DNA of 64,000 bases, taken from positions 46,365 to 110,364 of the forward strand of contig NZ_OBQC01000014.1 of NCBI RefSeq assembly GCF_900220965.1. Reading direction: 5' to 3'. Made by a program: the position numbers and the translations under genes. Origin of the DNA: Ureibacillus acetophenoni (lineage in GTDB: Bacteria; Bacillota; Bacilli; Bacillales_A; Planococcaceae). Of this stretch, positions 28,470 through 36,861 are shown piece after piece; within the stretch, counting starts at the first letter, position 1, and every line of letters begins with the position of its first letter. The notes under the pieces are model-generated. The model was not told the origin of the DNA. It made no database searches and saw only the letters and a list, made by a program, of their open reading frames with translations.

Positions 28470-31166
28470 TTACCTCCCAACACCACATAAATTTTGATAT
28501 TCACAAAATCTACACACTGGTTTAAAGATTGATTCTTCGGCGCCCTCTTCCTCAATCCCAGTTGCAACGGCAACACCATTAATTAATGAATTAGTTACTT
28601 TAGTAATTTCAGTTCGAACTGTTTGTAAAGTTTCATTCATCGAAAAGCTTTCAACATGATATTGTGGCGGAATATCTTCATCTGCCACTGCAAAGAAATC
28701 GCCGGACTGTAACATGAAGTATGCAACTGGTATAAAATCCTCTTCAGACGTTGACAAAAGCCAGTGGTATAAAGCTAGCTGAATAGAACCTTCTTGCAAT
28801 CTAGTTTTGTAGTTTGATGGACGTCTAGACCATTTAGCATCGAATAACATTGTTCTTCCACTTGTGGTTTTGCCAATTAAATCAAGTCTACCTTCAAAAT
28901 TTATATTGTCCTTCCATTGTTTACTGTAGATTCCTTCTGTTTCAGTAATCGATACTCCAGTGTTTTCAAGAAATGTTGCAAATTGATGCATTGATTTTTG
29001 TAAATCACGACGCACTTTTCGAAGTAGCGATTGATTTTCAGGTAATAGCAACATAGCGGCCATTTTGGGAACTAAATTATCAAAGATTTCACCAGTAACC
29101 TGCTGAATATCTATATTATTAGTAAATTTGTTTTCTTTAATTAATCGTTCTAAAATAGCATGTCCAAGGTTCCCAAGCATAACAGATTCGTTTGGTAGGG
29201 AGAGGGCATTACTAGATCGGATGTTAGCACCGTATCTTAGAGTCCATTGCAGTGTACAACTTAGTACGCTTTCAAAACTTGTCGCAGATTCCTTGTCCCT
29301 TAACTTTACTTTTTGTTTTGGTATAGTCCATTGACGTATTGATCCAGGAATAGGTTGGGTTGTTATTGGGTGACGTTTAAATGTGATATCGATCATTTTT
29401 ACATTCTCGTTTTTTCGAAGCTCTTCTGCATAAATCGTAAGCTGATGTTCCTCCGTATTTAATTTTGATAATGCGAAACGAATTTCATCTAATAGTGGAT
29501 GTGCTTTTACATCTTCACCACGAACTTTAGAAGGCAAAAACAAGATTACTTTCTCTTTTGCAAATCGAAGTGCATTATGCCACGATAAATTCTCGCGACG
29601 ACGAATTTGTTCAGGTGCCGATAAGAGAATATCGTGTAACTGTAAAAAATGACGTTCAGAATCAGACCATTTATGAAGGTTTGTAGATGAATGATCCGTA
29701 AAATCCCACCAAAGAACTGTATTGGCTTGTCCCCAAATGGCACCGGGATGCTGAACTGAAGTCCAAGATGCTGATTCAGCTATATAGCCATCGAGCTTTG
29801 AACCAGCTCCTAAAATAGAATCTAAAATATTTGCAAGTTGTAGCTGATTGATATTTTCAATATTTAATGTACGAAGTCCAAGAATTAATTCGTTTGTAAT
29901 GGTGTAGATTTGGGCAAAAATTGAATTTGGTTCAAAATTATTTCGAGCAAACGCCCAGCTACCTATTTTTCGACAAATCTTTTCGATTATTTCACATGGG
30001 ATTCCTTCTACAGGGTCGTAATACTCGTGATTAATCCACAAATCAATTTTTTCTTGTAAATCTGCTATTCGTTTCTTTACCTGTATTTGATTTAGACCTT
30101 CTGCAATCCATAGTTCTTCAATTTCTGTAACAGCATTATCTATTGCATCGTTCCATTTCTCACCACCAATTCCAGGCTCTTGGGCTAATGAATTTGCTAA
30201 CTTAGTACAAAGTCTTCGTGGAATAGGAGATATAGGTAATGTTAATAATTCCATCATTCGGTCTACTCGAGCTGGCTTCCAATAAGTTTCAATCGTAAGT
30301 GGTAATACCTGAAGTGCAGAGCGCCATTTCGAATAGTTTTGTATTTCTGTTGTAGGTAGGCCACGTCTGTGGAATAGTTCAGTTAATAAAAGGTTGTTTG
30401 AATTGTTGATGAGCACTGTATTGTCGTCACCATGTTGTTGTAGCCAGCTTATTAAAAAATCTGCTGCATCCCATTCTTGCTCTGATCGAAGAATGATGAA
30501 TGAGCCGTCATTTGTTAATTCTAAATTACTTACATCTATTTTTGAGTCATATAAAGCAGCTTTAATCTTTTGTAAATCTGTTACTGGTGGGGTAGGGAGA
30601 TCTAGAGGCTGTAACGGCATTTTTTCAATCGTAACGCCATTTAACTTAAGTAGTTCTATCATTTCTATTACCCAGTTTTCCCAAAGTGATTCATCTTCGT
30701 CAATGATTGTAATTTTATTAATAGAAAGGGGTAAAAATTGTTGCTTTAGTAATTTAAATAAAGAACAAACTCGATCTGCAAATCCATGACTATGCTCAAT
30801 ATTTGCTATTTCTATTTCTGCAATCGCCTCAATCCATTTTCCACCACCACGTTGAATTTTTGGGTTCCAGCCTGCAAGCACGAGTTCATCGCGTCTGTTT
30901 TTTAGCTCCCGTGCAGTATTCCAAGAATCAGTTTTAAACGAATTAGAATAAGGCTTTTGACCATTATCAACTTTTGTAATAGTCGCTTGCCATTCTGCAA
31001 TACGAATACTGTCAGCAATTTCAGGGAAACTAAGGCCAAATTGCATTTCGAGAATATTAACTAGTCCATGAAAGCCTGTAAATACTTTGCCAACACTTGC
31101 AGTCTCTCCATGCAACTCATCTGGATAAATTTTTGAATCTAGCCAATAACCCAAAATAATTTCCAT
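28470..31166 (-). CDS. PD-(D/E)XK nuclease with iron-sulfur cysteines (AddB-like)
   Basis: An 898-residue partner of the downstream helicase. No Walker A motif is visible at the N terminus, unlike B. subtilis AddB. The C-terminal nuclease shows GRLDLIGK, MLFDAKWSRRPSNY and QLALYHW (the D, DxK and QxxxY motifs). It is framed by a cysteine at about residue 637 (SCTLQWTLRY) and CRFCEYQNLC at the end. This one-plus-three cysteine layout is the 4Fe-4S nuclease arrangement of AddB and Cas4. ATG 31166 is preferred over 31172 because GGAGG lies too close to the latter. Confidence 0.85.
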   Translation of the reverse strand: MEIILGYWLDSKIYPDELHGETASVGKVFTGFHGLVNILEMQFGLSFPEIADSIRIAEWQATITKVDNGQKPYSNSFKTDSWNTARELKNRRDELVLAGWNPKIQRGGGKWIEAIAEIEIANIEHSHGFADRVCSLFKLLKQQFLPLSINKITIIDEDESLWENWVIEMIELLKLNGVTIEKMPLQPLDLPTPPVTDLQKIKAALYDSKIDVSNLELTNDGSFIILRSEQEWDAADFLISWLQQHGDDNTVLINNSNNLLLTELFHRRGLPTTEIQNYSKWRSALQVLPLTIETYWKPARVDRMMELLTLPISPIPRRLCTKLANSLAQEPGIGGEKWNDAIDNAVTEIEELWIAEGLNQIQVKKRIADLQEKIDLWINHEYYDPVEGIPCEIIEKICRKIGSWAFARNNFEPNSIFAQIYTITNELILGLRTLNIENINQLQLANILDSILGAGSKLDGYIAESASWTSVQHPGAIWGQANTVLWWDFTDHSSTNLHKWSDSERHFLQLHDILLSAPEQIRRRENLSWHNALRFAKEKVILFLPSKVRGEDVKAHPLLDEIRFALSKLNTEEHQLTIYAEELRKNENVKMIDITFKRHPITTQPIPGSIRQWTIPKQKVKLRDKESATSFESVLSCTLQWTLRYGANIRSSNALSLPNESVMLGNLGHAILERLIKENKFTNNIDIQQVTGEIFDNLVPKMAAMLLLPENQSLLRKVRRDLQKSMHQFATFLENTGVSITETEGIYSKQWKDNINFEGRLDLIGKTTSGRTMLFDAKWSRRPSNYKTRLQEGSIQLALYHWLLSTSEEDFIPVAYFMLQSGDFFAVADEDIPPQYHVESFSMNETLQTVRTEITKVTNSLINGVAVATGIEEEGAEESIFKPVCRFCEYQNLCGVGR

Positions 31167-31172
31167 TTTCAT

Positions 31173-31681
31173 ACCTCCACACTTGTTAGAACTAAAAATA
31201 AATCAAATTGTATTAATTGTTTCTAGAAAAATTATCTCATTTTATACAGATACCTCCAAATATTTTCATTTCATTTCAGTTTTAAAAAACTGATAGTATA
31301 GCTTAATTTGCACAAACTTAAAAAGGAGTATCTAATTTTGAAAAGTAATCGGAAAAAAGAGTAAAGGTTTGAGTAGATTGAATGTATTGAAAATATTTGT
31401 GATATGGTGGGTGGGAAAATCAACATTAAATTCAGTGAAATTATTTTAGAATATTGCCAATCGTTATATTTGAATAATGAATACGAATAACGAAACATGA
31501 ATGATATTTTATTGATATAAGAATTATTGTGGTATATTTCTAGCTGTTATGCTTAAGTTGGTTTAAAAACCCAGTTATATAAGACTTAAGCAGCGCTTAA
31601 TTAAAACAATATTCTAATAATTGTGATAAGTGTTTATTATCTTAAAATTATATATTGATGCAAATTGGAAATAAAAAAATA
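31173..31681. other. Intergenic region upstream of the AddAB-like pair, no gene seen
   Basis: About 500 bases without a convincing gene; the one 75-codon minus-strand frame is low-complexity and lacks a ribosome binding site. The clearest structure is a 9-bp inverted repeat, TGCTTAAGT at 31550 and ACTTAAGCA at 31584, with a second small hairpin (GGTTTAAAAACC) inside the loop. It should hold the divergent promoter of the AddAB-like operon, which I could not place. Confidence 0.5.
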
Positions 31682-31711
31682 TTTACACAAATAGTATTTT
31701 GGTGATACTAT
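31682..31711 (+). promoter_or_regulatory. Candidate promoter of the riboswitch-controlled symporter gene
   Basis: TTTACA (31682-31687), an 18-bp spacer and TACTAT (31706-31711). It lies about 17 bases before the start of the c-di-AMP riboswitch, as expected for a leader transcript. Confidence 0.5.
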
Positions 31712-31726
31712 AAATCTATACATTTT

Positions 31727-31866
31727 TACGCTTAATCTATTTTTAGAACGGGGGACCCAATTTTTTTACGGTATTTTCCGTTATAGGTGAGTTCTGAAAA
31801 GAAGGGGCTTTTCGTTTCCGAAGTCCTAACCTGAAAGCTAACCTCGTAAGCGTTTAGAGGAAACAG
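31727..31866 (+). ncRNA. c-di-AMP riboswitch (ydaO-yuaA type)
   Basis: The leader carries the conserved pieces of the ydaO/yuaA class in the right order: ACGCTTAATCT at 31728, GAACGGGGGACCCAA (31746-31760), AGGTGAGTTCT, AAGGGGCTTTTC, CCGAAGTCCTAACCTGA and AGCTAACCTCGTAAGCGT (31836-31853). The first and last segments pair as the outer helix (CGCTTA with TAAGCG). This class binds cyclic di-AMP, usually switching expression off, and typically precedes potassium, osmolyte or cell-wall genes. Here it precedes a dicarboxylate/amino-acid symporter gene. No clear terminator was seen between it and the start codon, so the mode of control is unclear. Confidence 0.9.
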
Positions 31867-32002
31867 TATGAGAGGATTATTTAGTAAATGGTACAAGCCA
31901 TAAATTTGTGTTCATTAAATTAATAGATTTCATTCATCTACTTGTTTCCCTTACCTGCATTTAATCGTGCAAAAAAATTTTTTAGAAGGTGGGGTAATTT
32001 TT

Positions 32003-33259
32003 ATGAAAAAATTTAAGTTAAGTTTGGCAACTCAAATTTTTATTGGTCTTATTTTAGGGATCGCTGTCGGCGGGATCTTCTATGGTAGTGAGCAGGCACA
32101 AAGTTTCTTACAACCATTCGGTGATCTTTTCTTACGATTAATTAAACTAATTGTAGTACCAATTGTACTCTCTAGTATTGTTGTAGCTATTGCTGGTGTT
32201 GGTGATTTAAAAGCAGTAGGTAAACTAGGTGGTAAATCATTAACATACTTTATTGGTATGACAGGTATTGCGATTATTATTGGTTTAGTTTCAGCTAATC
32301 TTTTCCATCCTGGAACTGGCTTAAACATGAATGAATTAGATAAAACTGATATTTCTGGTTATGTTGACACTAATGAGCAACAAGAAGGAAAATCTATTGT
32401 AGATACACTTTTACACATCGTACCTACGAATCCATTCCAAGCAATGGTAGAGGGCGATATGTTAGCAATTATATTCTTTGCGGTTGTAATCGGATTAGGT
32501 ATTGCAGCGATTGGTGAAAAAGGAAAAGTTGCACTATCCTTCTTCGAAGGTTTAGCAGGCGCTATGTTCTGGATAACGAACTTATTTATGAAATACGCTC
32601 CGATTGGTGTATTTGCATTAATTGGTGTTACTATTTCTAAATATGGATTTGCTTCATTAATTCCATTAGGAAAATTAGCATTAACTGTATATGGAACGAT
32701 GATTTTCTTTGTTATCGTAGTTTTAGGGATTATGGCAAAAATTATTGGATACAGCATCTTTAAATTAATTAAAGTAATTAAAGAAGAACTAATTCTGGCG
32801 TTCTCAACATCAAGTTCTGAAACAGTTCTACCAAGAATTATGGACAAGATGCAACAAGTTGGGGCACCAAAACATATTTCAACGTTCGTTATTCCAACAG
32901 GTTATTCATTTAACCTAGATGGATCTGTATTATACCAAGCAATTGCTGCAATGTTCGTTGCTCAGATGTACGGAATTCACTTAAGCATCGGCCAACAAAT
33001 TATGTTAATGTTAGTTTTAATGGTAACTTCAAAAGGTATGGCAGGTGTACCTGGAGTATCCTTCGTTGTATTATTAGCAACATTCGGTACGATGGGATTA
33101 CCAGCAGAAGGCTTAATGTTCATAGTTGGTATTGACCGTATCCTAGATATGGGACGTACGGCAGTTAACGTAGTGGGTAACTCTTTAGCAGCTCTTGTAG
33201 TAGCTAAATGGGAAGGCGAATTCCATCCCCAAGAAGTGGATAACACACAAAAAGCTTAA
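32003..33259 (+). CDS. Dicarboxylate/amino acid:cation symporter (GltT/GltP-like)
   Basis: A 418-residue member of the DAACS family with about eight membrane segments plus re-entrant loops. Signature motifs are LIKLIVVPIVLSSIV (about 42-56), the serine-rich loop FSTSSSETVLPRIMDKM (about 265-281), PTGYSFNLDGS (about 299-309) and MGRTAVNVVGNSLAALV (about 380-397). Family members import glutamate, aspartate or C4-dicarboxylates with protons or sodium. ATG 32003 follows AGAAGGTGGGG; the GTG at 31967 in the same frame lies before that site. The c-di-AMP riboswitch upstream suggests turgor-linked control of amino acid import. Confidence 0.9.
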   Translation: MKKFKLSLATQIFIGLILGIAVGGIFYGSEQAQSFLQPFGDLFLRLIKLIVVPIVLSSIVVAIAGVGDLKAVGKLGGKSLTYFIGMTGIAIIIGLVSANLFHPGTGLNMNELDKTDISGYVDTNEQQEGKSIVDTLLHIVPTNPFQAMVEGDMLAIIFFAVVIGLGIAAIGEKGKVALSFFEGLAGAMFWITNLFMKYAPIGVFALIGVTISKYGFASLIPLGKLALTVYGTMIFFVIVVLGIMAKIIGYSIFKLIKVIKEELILAFSTSSSETVLPRIMDKMQQVGAPKHISTFVIPTGYSFNLDGSVLYQAIAAMFVAQMYGIHLSIGQQIMLMLVLMVTSKGMAGVPGVSFVVLLATFGTMGLPAEGLMFIVGIDRILDMGRTAVNVVGNSLAALVVAKWEGEFHPQEVDNTQKA

Positions 33260-33280
33260 TATTAATTTAACTATAAATTA

Positions 33281-33310
33281 GACCTTCAACATATGTTGAA
33301 GGTCTTTTTA
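33281..33310 (+). terminator. Terminator after the symporter gene
   Basis: A perfect 10-bp stem, GACCTTCAAC-ATAT-GTTGAAGGTC, followed by TTTTTA. Confidence 0.9.
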
Positions 33311-33319
33311 TGTCTAATA

Positions 33320-33354
33320 ATAAAAGAAACAACCCCAAATGTAGAGGTTGTTTC
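33320..33354 (-). terminator. Terminator after the diaminopimelate dehydrogenase gene
   Basis: GAAACAACC (33326-33334) and GGTTGTTTC (33346-33354) form a 9-bp stem. The minus-strand continuation is T-rich (TTTTATTATT). It lies 9 bases beyond the stop codon. Confidence 0.75.
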
Positions 33355-33363
33355 CTAATCATC

Positions 33364-34344
33364 CTATAAATAATCTCTTCTAAGTTCCTCAGCTGTTTTA
33401 GGTGAAATATACCCAGGTGCTACATCAAACACAGACTTTGCTCCGAATTGTTTTTCTTGATTTAAGCGATAAGCTGCTCTTGCGTATGCAACTAGAACGC
33501 TAGCTGTAAATTCCGGATTGCTGTCAAGTTTTAGTGAGAATTCATAAATTTGTTTGTTACCAGCACCTGTATTGCCACCACGAATTACAAATCCACCATG
33601 TGGCGCTTTAGAGTGATCACGTTTTAATTCTTCTTCAGTGATAAAATGTACTTCTGTATCATAATCAGCGAAGTAGTTTGGCATTGTTTTAATTTCATTT
33701 TCAATTTTCGCTTTATCAGCGCCTTCTTCAGCAACAATATAGCAAACGCGGTTATGTTTATCAGCTGTTGCTAGTTCAGGGTTTTCTCCGCTACGAACTT
33801 TGTCCATTGCTGCTTCAGATGGAATTGTATATTGAACTCCATTTTTAACACCCTCAACACGGCGAACTGCATCTGAGTGCCCTTGGCTAAGTCCTTTACC
33901 CCAGAATGTATAGTTTTCACCATTTGGTAAAATTGCATCTGCTAATACACGATTAATGGAGAATAAACCTGGATCCCAACCAACAGAAATAATTGAAGTT
34001 GTATTATTTTTTGTTGCTGCTTCATTCACAGATGCGTAAAACTCTGGAATTTTTGCATGCGTATCATAACTATCTACAGTATTAAACATACTTGCGAAGT
34101 ATGGAGTTTGTTCTGGTAAATCTGTTGCGGATCCTCCGCAAAGAATCATTACATCAATTTCATTTTTATAATCACTTGCTTCAGATATATGTAATGTTTT
34201 TACATCATTAATATTTAAATCTTTTGGATCTCTTCTAGTGAATACTGCCACTAATTCCATATCTTGAGTTTGTTTAATAGCTTCGATAGCACCTTTACCT
34301 AAATTACCGTAGCCTACAATTCCTATTTTTATCTTTTTATTCAT
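33364..34344 (-). CDS. ddh: meso-Diaminopimelate D-dehydrogenase
   Basis: A 326-residue NADPH-dependent enzyme that converts tetrahydrodipicolinate to meso-diaminopimelate in one step. This gives a shortcut to lysine and peptidoglycan precursors. The nucleotide-binding motif GIVGYGNLGKGAIEAI (residues 8-23) is clear. SVGWDPGLFSINRV, FWGKGLSQGHSDAVRRVEGV and GGFVIRGGNTG are family signatures that shape the DAP site. ATG follows AAGGAG on the minus strand. It is a single gene between a terminator and the CdaR-type regulator. Confidence 0.93.
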   Translation of the reverse strand: MNKKIKIGIVGYGNLGKGAIEAIKQTQDMELVAVFTRRDPKDLNINDVKTLHISEASDYKNEIDVMILCGGSATDLPEQTPYFASMFNTVDSYDTHAKIPEFYASVNEAATKNNTTSIISVGWDPGLFSINRVLADAILPNGENYTFWGKGLSQGHSDAVRRVEGVKNGVQYTIPSEAAMDKVRSGENPELATADKHNRVCYIVAEEGADKAKIENEIKTMPNYFADYDTEVHFITEEELKRDHSKAPHGGFVIRGGNTGAGNKQIYEFSLKLDSNPEFTASVLVAYARAAYRLNQEKQFGAKSVFDVAPGYISPKTAEELRRDYL

Positions 34345-34521
34345 ATTAGCTTCTCCTTATTTACGGATTATTTTGTTAAGAAATGAATCAAAATTCAAGC
34401 GAATGATTAAAAATACCATTCCATTATAATTTTAAACCTTTATTGTGTACAGAAACAACCATTAACTATTCTTCCACTATGTTTTTCAGGTTAGGAATTA
34501 TCGAAAACTTATAGATAGAAT

Positions 34522-35595
34522 CTACCGTTGTTTACATAAAGTTAATGCTAGCTTAAGAACAAATGCATCTTCAAAAGTTTGTGGATTATACCCGGTAATC
34601 TCATGAATTTTGTTTAGTCGATAAGTTAACGTATGTCTGTGAATACCTAACTTTTCAGAGCAAATGTTTAACTGTAAATTGCTTTCAAAGTACGATGTTA
34701 AAGTTTCAGTTAATTTTTCAGTTAACCCTTGAACTTTCGTTATAAACTTATTAATTTCATAACTTTTCCTACCTTTGAATAACGTAAAAATTTCTACATC
34801 TTCAAAATATGTTGTGTGTTGATATTTATCTGAGAATGTAAGTGCAGTTTTGGCACTCGTAAATGCATAAGGTAATTCTTCTAAATTATCAACTATAGGA
34901 CCAACGCCTATATGGATATCAAATTTTTTTTGAAATTTAATGATCTGTTTTAGAATTTCTTTTGAATTTTTTACAGTACTCCCACATAAGAGAAGATAAT
35001 ATTCATTTAAATTCAATTGACCAAATAGAGCTGGTTGCCTATAAAGAATGTTTTCTATATTTAGAGTTAAAGTATTTGAAGTTGCATCTTTCATTTGTTT
35101 AATTAGTATTATTAAATAAGGTCCATCTAAAGGAAAAGGGAGTTTTTGAATTCGTTCTTGAACGGAACTATCAATTAAAACATTTTCAATTAGTGCTTTG
35201 AAAATAAAGTCACCATTTTTCCTCCGCCATTCACTTTTACTTTCTGTTATTACTTGATGTACCATCATTTCGGTAGTTAGCTGTACTAAATTTGCAATTT
35301 CTTTTAGCTCATTTGGATCTCCAGTAATTCCAATTACCCCAATGATTTTTTCATGATACTTAATTGGTAAGTTAATGCCAGGTTTACAATTATAAAATTC
35401 TTTCGCAAGATTCTCATCTATGTAAAGTGGTCGACCGGTTTTCGCTACTTGAATAGCACCTTCATGAATGGAATCGACCCGCTCTTTATCCCCTGAAGCT
35501 AAGATGACCCCATCGTTACTTATGACGTTGATATTATGATGTAGCCTCATCATCGTTTGATGAACAATTTCTTCTGCTAATTTAATTGATAACAA
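34522..35595 (-). CDS. CdaR-type sugar diacid/glycerate regulator
   Basis: A 357-residue transcriptional regulator. The N-terminal sugar-diacid-recognition domain spans about residues 1-130; LSIKLAEEIV and NINVISNDGVILASGD fit CdaR. A GGDEF-like/PucR middle domain is followed by a C-terminal PucR-type helix-turn-helix near SEKLGIHRHTLTYRLNKI (about 310-328). CdaR activates glycerate and glucarate genes in response to diacids or glycerate. It is divergent from the glycerate kinase gene, which supports local control. TTG 35595 lies eight bases after GGGG; GTG 35604 directly abuts that site and is less likely. Confidence 0.88.
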   Translation of the reverse strand: MLSIKLAEEIVHQTMMRLHHNINVISNDGVILASGDKERVDSIHEGAIQVAKTGRPLYIDENLAKEFYNCKPGINLPIKYHEKIIGVIGITGDPNELKEIANLVQLTTEMMVHQVITESKSEWRRKNGDFIFKALIENVLIDSSVQERIQKLPFPLDGPYLIILIKQMKDATSNTLTLNIENILYRQPALFGQLNLNEYYLLLCGSTVKNSKEILKQIIKFQKKFDIHIGVGPIVDNLEELPYAFTSAKTALTFSDKYQHTTYFEDVEIFTLFKGRKSYEINKFITKVQGLTEKLTETLTSYFESNLQLNICSEKLGIHRHTLTYRLNKIHEITGYNPQTFEDAFVLKLALTLCKQR

Positions 35596-35621
35596 TTTAT
35601 ACACCCCGTATAAAAAAGAGT

Positions 35622-35635
35622 CTGTACTAGTACAG
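35622..35635. promoter_or_regulatory. Palindromic candidate operator of the glycerate cluster
   Basis: CTGTACTAGTACAG is a perfect 14-bp palindrome in the divergent region between the regulator and the kinase genes. It is a reasonable candidate binding site for the CdaR-type regulator; no direct evidence. Confidence 0.4.
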
Positions 35636-35689
35636 TTAATTTATACATTTATTATAATGCTATTTTCCATGCATCGCCATTATAATTTA

Positions 35690-35703
35690 TGTAAGCGCTT
35701 AAT
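35690..35703 (+). promoter_or_regulatory. Candidate cre site (CcpA operator)
   Basis: TGTAAGCGCTTAAT matches the catabolite-responsive element pattern (TGNAARCGNWWWCW-like) except at the last conserved positions, and has the perfect core TAAGCGCTTA. It begins three bases after a TATAAT -10 box (35681-35686), a position where CcpA would block transcription of the glycerate operon. Confidence 0.6.
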
Positions 35704-35720
35704 CGAAAAGGAGGATGAAG

Positions 35721-36848
35721 ATGAAAATAGTAATTAGTCCAGATTCATTCAAAGGGACTTTAACTGCTCTAGAAGCAGCACAAGCGATCGAACAAGGAAT
35801 AAAGCAAGTAAACCAAGAGATAGAGACGATTCTGCTACCTGTTGCAGATGGCGGAGAAGGAACAATGGATGCACTAGTGTTAGCAACAAGCGGTCAATAT
35901 GTAAAAGCGAATGTTCTTGATCCTCTTGGGCGTGAAATAGAAGCTTCCTTTGGTGTTCTTGGAAATAAGTCTACTTGTGTCATTGAAATGGCTTCAGCCT
36001 CTGGTATAACACTGTTACATAACAATGAAAGGAATCCTAGAAAAGCATCCACTTATGGAACTGGCCAACTTATTCAAATTGCATTAGATCAAGGTTTTAG
36101 AGATTTTATCATTTGTATTGGTGGAAGTGCAACTAATGATGGTGGAGTGGGGATGTTAAGAGCTCTAGGATTGCGATTGTTAGATGAAAATGGACGTGGT
36201 GTACAAAACTCGATTGATGGGCTATACGAAGTAAAAACATTAGATTTCTCAAACTGGGACACAAGATTAAATGATTCAACGATTGCCATCGCTTGTGACG
36301 TAAATAATCCATTAGTTGGTGTTAATGGGGCAACAGCCGTTTTTGGTCCTCAAAAAGGTGTCAAGGCTGACGAAGTTGAATTCTTTGACCAAGCACTAAC
36401 ACATTGGGCAAATGTGGTCGAAGTAGAAAAAGGAATTCGTTTACATGATTATCAAGGTGCTGGTGCTGCCGGTGGCATGGGTGGTGCACTAATTGCATTT
36501 CTTGATGGGAAGTTCCATCAAGGAATTGAATTAGTTTTAGATGTCATGAATTATAACGAGAAAATACAAGATGCAGAGCTCATTATTACTGGGGAAGGAA
36601 AATCAGATAGTCAAACATTGCATGGAAAAGCACCTATGGGCGTTTTACATTGTGCAAGGCAATTTGAGATTCCAACTATATTAATTTCTGGCAGTATTGA
36701 TGAACAAGATGAAGAGATACTAGCTCAGCACTTTCATAAAATTATCTCAGTAGTCGATCAATCTATATCTACCGAGATGGCAATGAAGGAAGCATCGAAA
36801 TATTTATCTCAAAAAGCATACCAAACTATCAAAAATCTAATAGATTAA
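35721..36848 (+). CDS. Glycerate kinase (GlxK/GarK family)
   Basis: A 375-residue class II glycerate 2-kinase that phosphorylates D-glycerate with ATP. Motifs are VISPDSFKGTLTALEAA (residues 3-19), PVADGGEGTMDAL (about 41-53), CIGGSATNDGGVGMLRALG (about 132-150), YQGAGAAGGMGGAL and LIITGEGKSDSQTLHGKAP (about 285-303). ATG 35721 is six bases after AAGGAGG; ATG 35715 abuts it and is unlikely. It is followed after 13 bases by a GntP permease, completing an uptake and phosphorylation unit. Confidence 0.93.
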   Translation: MKIVISPDSFKGTLTALEAAQAIEQGIKQVNQEIETILLPVADGGEGTMDALVLATSGQYVKANVLDPLGREIEASFGVLGNKSTCVIEMASASGITLLHNNERNPRKASTYGTGQLIQIALDQGFRDFIICIGGSATNDGGVGMLRALGLRLLDENGRGVQNSIDGLYEVKTLDFSNWDTRLNDSTIAIACDVNNPLVGVNGATAVFGPQKGVKADEVEFFDQALTHWANVVEVEKGIRLHDYQGAGAAGGMGGALIAFLDGKFHQGIELVLDVMNYNEKIQDAELIITGEGKSDSQTLHGKAPMGVLHCARQFEIPTILISGSIDEQDEEILAQHFHKIISVVDQSISTEMAMKEASKYLSQKAYQTIKNLID

Positions 36849-36861
36849 GGGGGAGAAAGGG

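Noticed and set aside
25230..31166. Canonical addA/addB
   Set aside because: The helicase starts at Walker A without the AddA leader, and the partner lacks a visible AddB Walker A, so gene symbols were withheld.
31271..31498. Minus-strand 75-codon open frame
   Set aside because: Composition is that of random AT-rich DNA, no ribosome binding site is seen and no family is recognisable.
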